Below are positions 7,001 through 9,161 of a DNA stretch of 9,161 nucleotides, in pieces (the first letter of the stretch is position 1; the number at the start of each line of letters is the position of its first letter). The stretch spans positions 1 through 9,161 of the forward strand of contig JANXTD010000405.1 of the NCBI GenBank assembly GCA_025352585.1. Reading direction: 5' to 3'. The notes below the pieces were generated by a model. The model worked only from the letters and a program-made list of their open reading frames with translations, searched no databases and had not been told where the DNA came from. The position numbers and the translations under genes are program-made. Source of the DNA: Fimbriiglobus sp. (GTDB lineage: Bacteria > Planctomycetota > Planctomycetia > Gemmatales > Gemmataceae).

Positions 7001-9161
7001 CGTCACGTCGAAGGCGGCGAGCTTGCCGTCGGCCGTCGGCAGCGCCAGTTGGCGGAAGCCCGACGGCGTGCGGACGTAGAGGTACTTCGAGTCCGGGGTG
7101 ATCGCCAGCGACGTGTTGCCGACCGCCTCGCCGATGTCGAGGCGGTACTTCTCGCGCCAGCCGTTGGTGTCGAGCGCGACGACCGCGCCGGCGGCGACAT
7201 CGACGGTGTAGAGGGTCGTGCCGGCGGCGTCGAAGGTCGCCCCGCCGTTCTCGCCGAGGAGCGTCTCGACTCCCTTCAGGTTGGCGTCCAACAGTGACAG
7301 CGTGTTCTGGGTGCCGCCGACCCCGGCCGCCGAGAGGGTGCCGTTCTTGGCGACGGCCGGCGAGAAGACGTTGACGAAGCCGGCCCCCACGGACAGCGGC
7401 ACGCCCGCCGGCGAGGCCAGTAGGGTCACGTTGCCGAAGCGGACGTTGAGCAGAGCGCTGCGGTCCGGCGACCGGGCTTGGGCCGTGGCGGCCGAGCCGA
7501 GGCCGCTCACGGCGTCGGTCGCCAGGTCAATCGTCTGGGCGTCGTTCAGGTAGGCCGTCTTGCCGTCGGACAGGATCGCCACGTCGCTGACCCCGGCGAC
7601 GGCGAGGCGGGTCACGGCCCCGGTGACGCGATCGACCTTGCGCAGCAGGTTGTTCGTGTAGCCGAAGAACGTGTCGGCGGCGTAGGCCGTCGCGCCGCCG
7701 GGGGTCGTGTCGAGGCCGCCCAGGGTCACGCCGGCATTCACGGTCGTGAGCAGCGACTGCCGGGCGATGTCGAAGCGGGTCAGGCCGCCGCGCCGGTCGG
7801 CGACGACGAGTTGGTTCGTCGCCGCGTCGTAGGTGAAGCCGCCGACGCCCGCGGCGAACGGCACCAGCCCGGCCACGAAGCCGGCCGCCACGACGCGGAC
7901 GCCCCGCTCCGTGGTCGTCAGCGCGTTCGCCAATTCCTGGAAGACGATCGAGTGCGTGCCTTGCGTGCCCAGCGACACCGTGAACGACTTGGTGCCGGCG
8001 TCGGCCGCGGTGAACGTGTACGACTTCGGCAGCGTCGCCAGCGGGTCGCTCGACGAGATCAGCAGCGTGCCGGTGTAGCCGGGCAGCGGCTCGCCGGCGG
8101 CGTTGCGGACCTGCACCGTCAGCGGGTTCTCCACGCCGGCGGAAACGTAAGTGGGGAACGGCGTCGTGATGGCGATCACGGCCGGGGTCGCGTCGCTCTG
8201 CGGCAGGTCGAAGCGGCGGACGCCGTCGGGCGTCGTGAGGAACAGCAACTTGCCGTCGCCGCTCACGGCCATGTCGCCGCTGACGAACGTGGCGTACGCC
8301 GGCACGTCGATGCCGACCGCCAGGCGGTAGCGCTCGGCCCCGGTGGCGGCGTCCAGGGCGACGACCTCGTTGCTGGTCGAATCGACGCCGTAGAGCACGT
8401 CCTTCTTGGCGTCGAAGGCCAGGCCGCCGTCGAGCCGGTCGGCGTTCTCCAGCGTCGCCTTCGTGGCCACACTGACGATCGACAGCCCGGAACTCTGGGT
8501 GACGGCGAGGCGGGCGTTGTCGCGGCTGAACGCGGCGGCGCGGTTGCCGCCGCCGGCCCCGTACGCCGTCGCGGTGCCCCCGGCCACGTCAATGACCACG
8601 CCGCCGAACTTGGCCGAGGTCGAGTCCGAAACGAACACCAGCTTGCCGTCGGCGCTGCGGTTCAGGGACGTGTCCTGGAAGACGCTCGGGATGTCGGCCC
8701 GGACGGCGAGCTTGTCGGTGGCGGGGTCGAGCGTCAGGAAGTTCACGCTGCCCGCGGCCGCCCCGACGCGGCGCGACGAGACGAGGCCCTTGCCGTCGCT
8801 GCCGAAGGCCACGTCGTACGCGCCGTTGCTGCCGGCCCCCGCGGCGAAGGTGATCTCCGTGACGGTGCCGTCGGCCAGGTTGACCTTGGCCAGCTTGGTC
8901 GTCCCGTTCTCCGCGGCGTAGAGGAATTTGCCGTCCGGCGTGAAGTCGAGGCCGTTGAGTTGGCCGCCCGACGGCGCGGCGTAGGGCGCGAGGAGGGCGT
9001 CGGTGACGGGGTCGTAGCGGCGGACCTCGCCCGCGACGGTGCTGAAGTAGAGCGTGTTCGTGGCGTCGTCGAAGGCCAGGCCGCGGCGGCCGACGCTGTT
9101 CGGCACGACCGAACTCGGCACGGTCCGCTCTTCGAGGGCCTCCAGGCGCAGGCGGGGGCGC
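4025..9161 (-). CDS. Giant multidomain surface/secreted protein, 5' end outside the window
   Basis: The frame stays open to the window edge. A GTG at 9121 would give 1698 residues, but the 13 codons before it read RPRLRLEALEERT and run on into VPSS. This is the N-terminal motif seen in many planctomycetal exported proteins, so the true start and signal peptide lie beyond the window. Positions below count from the GTG. Three successive modules, each a YncE-like beta-propeller followed by an Ig-like domain, span about 11-411, 412-799 and 800-1222. A fourth Ig-like domain follows (about 1223-1322), then a Pro-rich linker (1323-1369) and FG-GAP/VCBS-type repeats (about 1372-1670). The last contain calcium-loop motifs DINGDGVPD (1522-1530) and DITGDGKAD (1581-1589). 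There are no membrane segments or sortase motif in the visible part. It is likely cell-surface or extracellular, with binding or adhesion the natural guess. No catalytic motif is visible. The function of the modules is inferred from fold style. Confidence 0.9.
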   Translation of the reverse strand, partial: RPRLRLEALEERTVPSSVVPNSVGRRGLAFDDATNTLYFSTVAGEVRRYDPVTDALLAPYAAPSGGQLNGLDFTPDGKFLYAAENGTTKLAKVNLADGTVTEITFAAGAGSNGAYDVAFGSDGKGLVSSRRVGAAAGSVNFLTLDPATDKLAVRADIPSVFQDTSLNRSADGKLVFVSDSTSAKFGGVVIDVAGGTATAYGAGGGNRAAAFSRDNARLAVTQSSGLSIVSVATKATLENADRLDGGLAFDAKKDVLYGVDSTSNEVVALDAATGAERYRLAVGIDVPAYATFVSGDMAVSGDGKLLFLTTPDGVRRFDLPQSDATPAVIAITTPFPTYVSAGVENPLTVQVRNAAGEPLPGYTGTLLISSSDPLATLPKSYTFTAADAGTKSFTVSLGTQGTHSIVFQELANALTTTERGVRVVAAGFVAGLVPFAAGVGGFTYDAATNQLVVADRRGGLTRFDIARQSLLTTVNAGVTLGGLDTTPGGATAYAADTFFGYTNNLLRKVDRVTGAVTRLAVAGVSDVAILSDGKTAYLNDAQTIDLATDAVSGLGSAATAQARSPDRSALLNVRFGNVTLLASPAGVPLSVGAGFVNVFSPAVAKNGTLSAAGVGGTQNTLSLLDANLKGVETLLGENGGATFDAAGTTLYTVDVAAGAVVALDTNGWREKYRLDIGEAVGNTSLAITPDSKYLYVRTPSGFRQLALPTADGKLAAFDVTTPYPAIVTAGTTAAVTFTARDAAGNPIPGYVGTVTFTSPDAAAVLPGPYTFTAADGGRHSFAVRLGTVGKQSFTISDAALGVNGTQGGVSVNAFGPLASIATARGDMTYDALRARLYYTTPDGYVQRFDVATQSLLAPWKVAADPGGIDLGLDGQFLYVADRARGATQGFLRKVNADTGAVTNVPYDAATLHGSGLVDVAVAAGGAAVLMTRSGDVGPIISNQWPANYQPALRLDTATDIITAPGLPVFAATDSTVTRSADGQRVLVSTGSQARPVSTFFPFLGVYDSASKTIPSSFQPAADTRNVLFTANAGGTLFAGGTNGVTVYDKGLAVVKNLAGVSAGFAFDPTGKFFYLANGTTSKLETYDTATFKVQTSRALGEGLGAVTPYGPGTLLLSPDGRYAFLATPTGVRQYDLLGPTGTIAIVGLPASAVAGTALTVTVTAADFAGAPFVGLVRLNASDRQATLPGDYLFTASDNGSKSFTVTFRTAGAATLTAGNPATILTGASAPIRIVAAPPSQYVFTGFPTAIGSGDVQPLTLTARDPFGNLATNYTGTATVKTTDPAVGPLTATFTATGRGAATIDYSLATPGAQTITATDTLDPTLTGSQVTTVNPLPVPPPPPPPPPPPPPVPPPPTPPPVVPPPPPPGVPPVVPPPPAPPLLGQANTYAVGTDAGVINQVVTFTADNRVLATFRPYEPGFSGGVRVAIAREPNGVNRLVTAPGPGRFPDVVRFDPASGTQVDSFQPFESTFTGGVFVSTGDILGEGYDAIVSSPDLGGGPRVQIRSGRTLAVVADFFGIDDPAFRGGVRTAVADINGDGVPDLVVAAGFGGGPRVAIFDGRSLRPGVTPVRLVADFFAFDITLRNGVYVSAGDITGDGKADLVVGAGPGGGPRVKVFDGASLFAQGAAAVQSLAADFFAGDVNNRGGVRVTVKALAGPPFADLLTGDGESGGRQVRLYVGRFLKGSNPPSGPIDDAGSLPGNYTGGVYVG
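4112..5008 (-). repeat. FG-GAP/VCBS-like repeat domain of the surface protein
   Basis: Five repeats of about 50-60 residues start at 1410, 1461, 1514, 1573 and 1634, each opening with GGV/NGV. The best ones carry a D.NGDG..D calcium-loop motif and then a GGGPRV.(I/V)FDG segment (1538-1548, 1597-1607), ending in a DFFAFD-like strand. Repeats 1 and 5 are eroded, and repeat 2 has an altered loop (DILGEGYD). The region before repeat 1 (about 1376-1408) is the back part of a repeat without its front strand. The protein ends with an isolated front strand, TGGVYVG. This suggests a closed propeller of six blades in which the two ends share one blade. Confidence 0.8.
5015..5155 (-). repeat. Pro-rich linker, low complexity
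   Basis: Residues 1323-1369 are mostly Pro with occasional Val, Thr, Gly and Ala, including 13 consecutive Pro (1326-1338). It separates the propeller/Ig part from the FG-GAP-like part, and probably acts as a stiff extended spacer or wall-spanning stretch. The run of Pro would stall ribosomes and depend on EF-P. The plus strand here is correspondingly G-rich, with several runs of 4-5 G. Confidence 0.9.
5456..6724 (-). repeat. Module 3 of the surface protein: propeller + Ig-like
   Basis: Residues 800-1222. It opens with a blade containing MTYDALRARLYYTTPDG (814-830) and QRFDVATQSLLAPW (833-846), ends its propeller with FLATPTGVRQYDL (1111-1123), and continues with an Ig-like domain carrying LPGDYLFTASDNGSKSFTV (1174-1192). 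The order and wording match modules 1 and 2, showing internal triplication. It is the longest copy because of an insertion around 925-1000 of the propeller. Confidence 0.75.
6725..7888 (-). repeat. Module 2 of the surface protein: propeller + Ig-like
   Basis: Residues 412-799. It opens with FTYDAATNQLVVADRRGG (429-446) and TRFDIARQSLLTT (448-460), ends its propeller with YVRTPSGFRQLAL (682-694), and continues with an Ig-like domain containing PGYVGTVTFTS (735-745) and YTFTAADGGRHSFAV (756-770). It is homologous in order to modules 1 and 3. Confidence 0.75.
7889..9091 (-). repeat. Module 1 of the surface protein: propeller + Ig-like
   Basis: Residues 11-411. It opens with LAFDDATNTLYFSTVAGE (15-32) and RRYDPVTDALLAPY (34-47), ends its propeller with FLTTPDGVRRFDL (294-306), and continues with an Ig-like domain containing PGYTGTLLISSSD (347-359) and YTFTAADAGTKSFTV (368-382). 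The propeller blades follow a 'D...LYV.D...G.V...D..TG' pattern like that of YncE-type and lactonase-type propellers. Confidence 0.75.

Noticed and set aside
4649..7297. Long plus-strand open frame of 882 codons (and a similar one at 1523-3217)
   Set aside because: They are antisense to clear genes. Their translations are dominated by Arg, Gly, Ala and Val with no domain pattern, as expected of high-GC shadow frames.

Overview
This window is almost entirely coding and very GC-rich (about 70% or more in lines I sampled across the large genes). It reads as a chromosomal fragment from a Planctomycete, most likely a Gemmata-like one. The grounds are the composition, a giant surface-type protein that carries the 'LEALEERTVPS'-like N-terminal motif common in planctomycetal exported proteins, its C-terminal GGGPRV-type FG-GAP repeats, and bacterial enhancer-binding-protein (bEBP)-like and HSR1-type GTPase genes. 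This assignment is an inference from sequence style, not a database match.

Layout. Four of the five genes lie on the minus strand and read right to left in one close-packed series. First is a giant multidomain surface protein (4025-9161, 5' end outside the window). After a 46-base gap containing a strong Shine-Dalgarno sequence comes a PAS + AAA+ + Fis-type HTH protein resembling sigma-54 activators (2677-3978). It overlaps by 4 bases (GTGA) a small receiver-like protein (2204-2680). After 15 bases comes a two-pass membrane-anchored GTPase (572-2188). Converging on this series from the left is a small plus-strand gene for a SinR/Cas2-like-fold protein (108-389), of clearly lower GC (about 55%). 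The 182-base space between the converging ends (390-571) carries three perfect hairpins and one imperfect one, and looks like an interspersed palindromic repeat cluster.

How the genes may work together. The three genes from 3978 to 572 look like one translationally coupled unit with an unusual pattern of loss and retention. The bEBP-like protein keeps Walker A, the sensor II WPGN motif and the Fis-type DNA-binding helix-turn-helix. It has lost the GAFTGA loop that contacts sigma-54 and has a degenerate Walker B (HD for DE). The receiver-like protein keeps the fold signature but has lost the phospho-acceptor Asp (Gln), the conserved Lys (Pro) and most of the acidic pocket. The GTPase keeps all its nucleotide-binding motifs and has two N-terminal membrane segments. 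I infer a non-canonical signalling or scaffolding module built from degenerate two-component parts plus a working membrane GTPase. It is the best candidate here for an undescribed system. The giant protein upstream may be a neighbour rather than a partner.

No rRNA, tRNA, CRISPR array, insertion sequence or convincing rho-independent terminator was seen.
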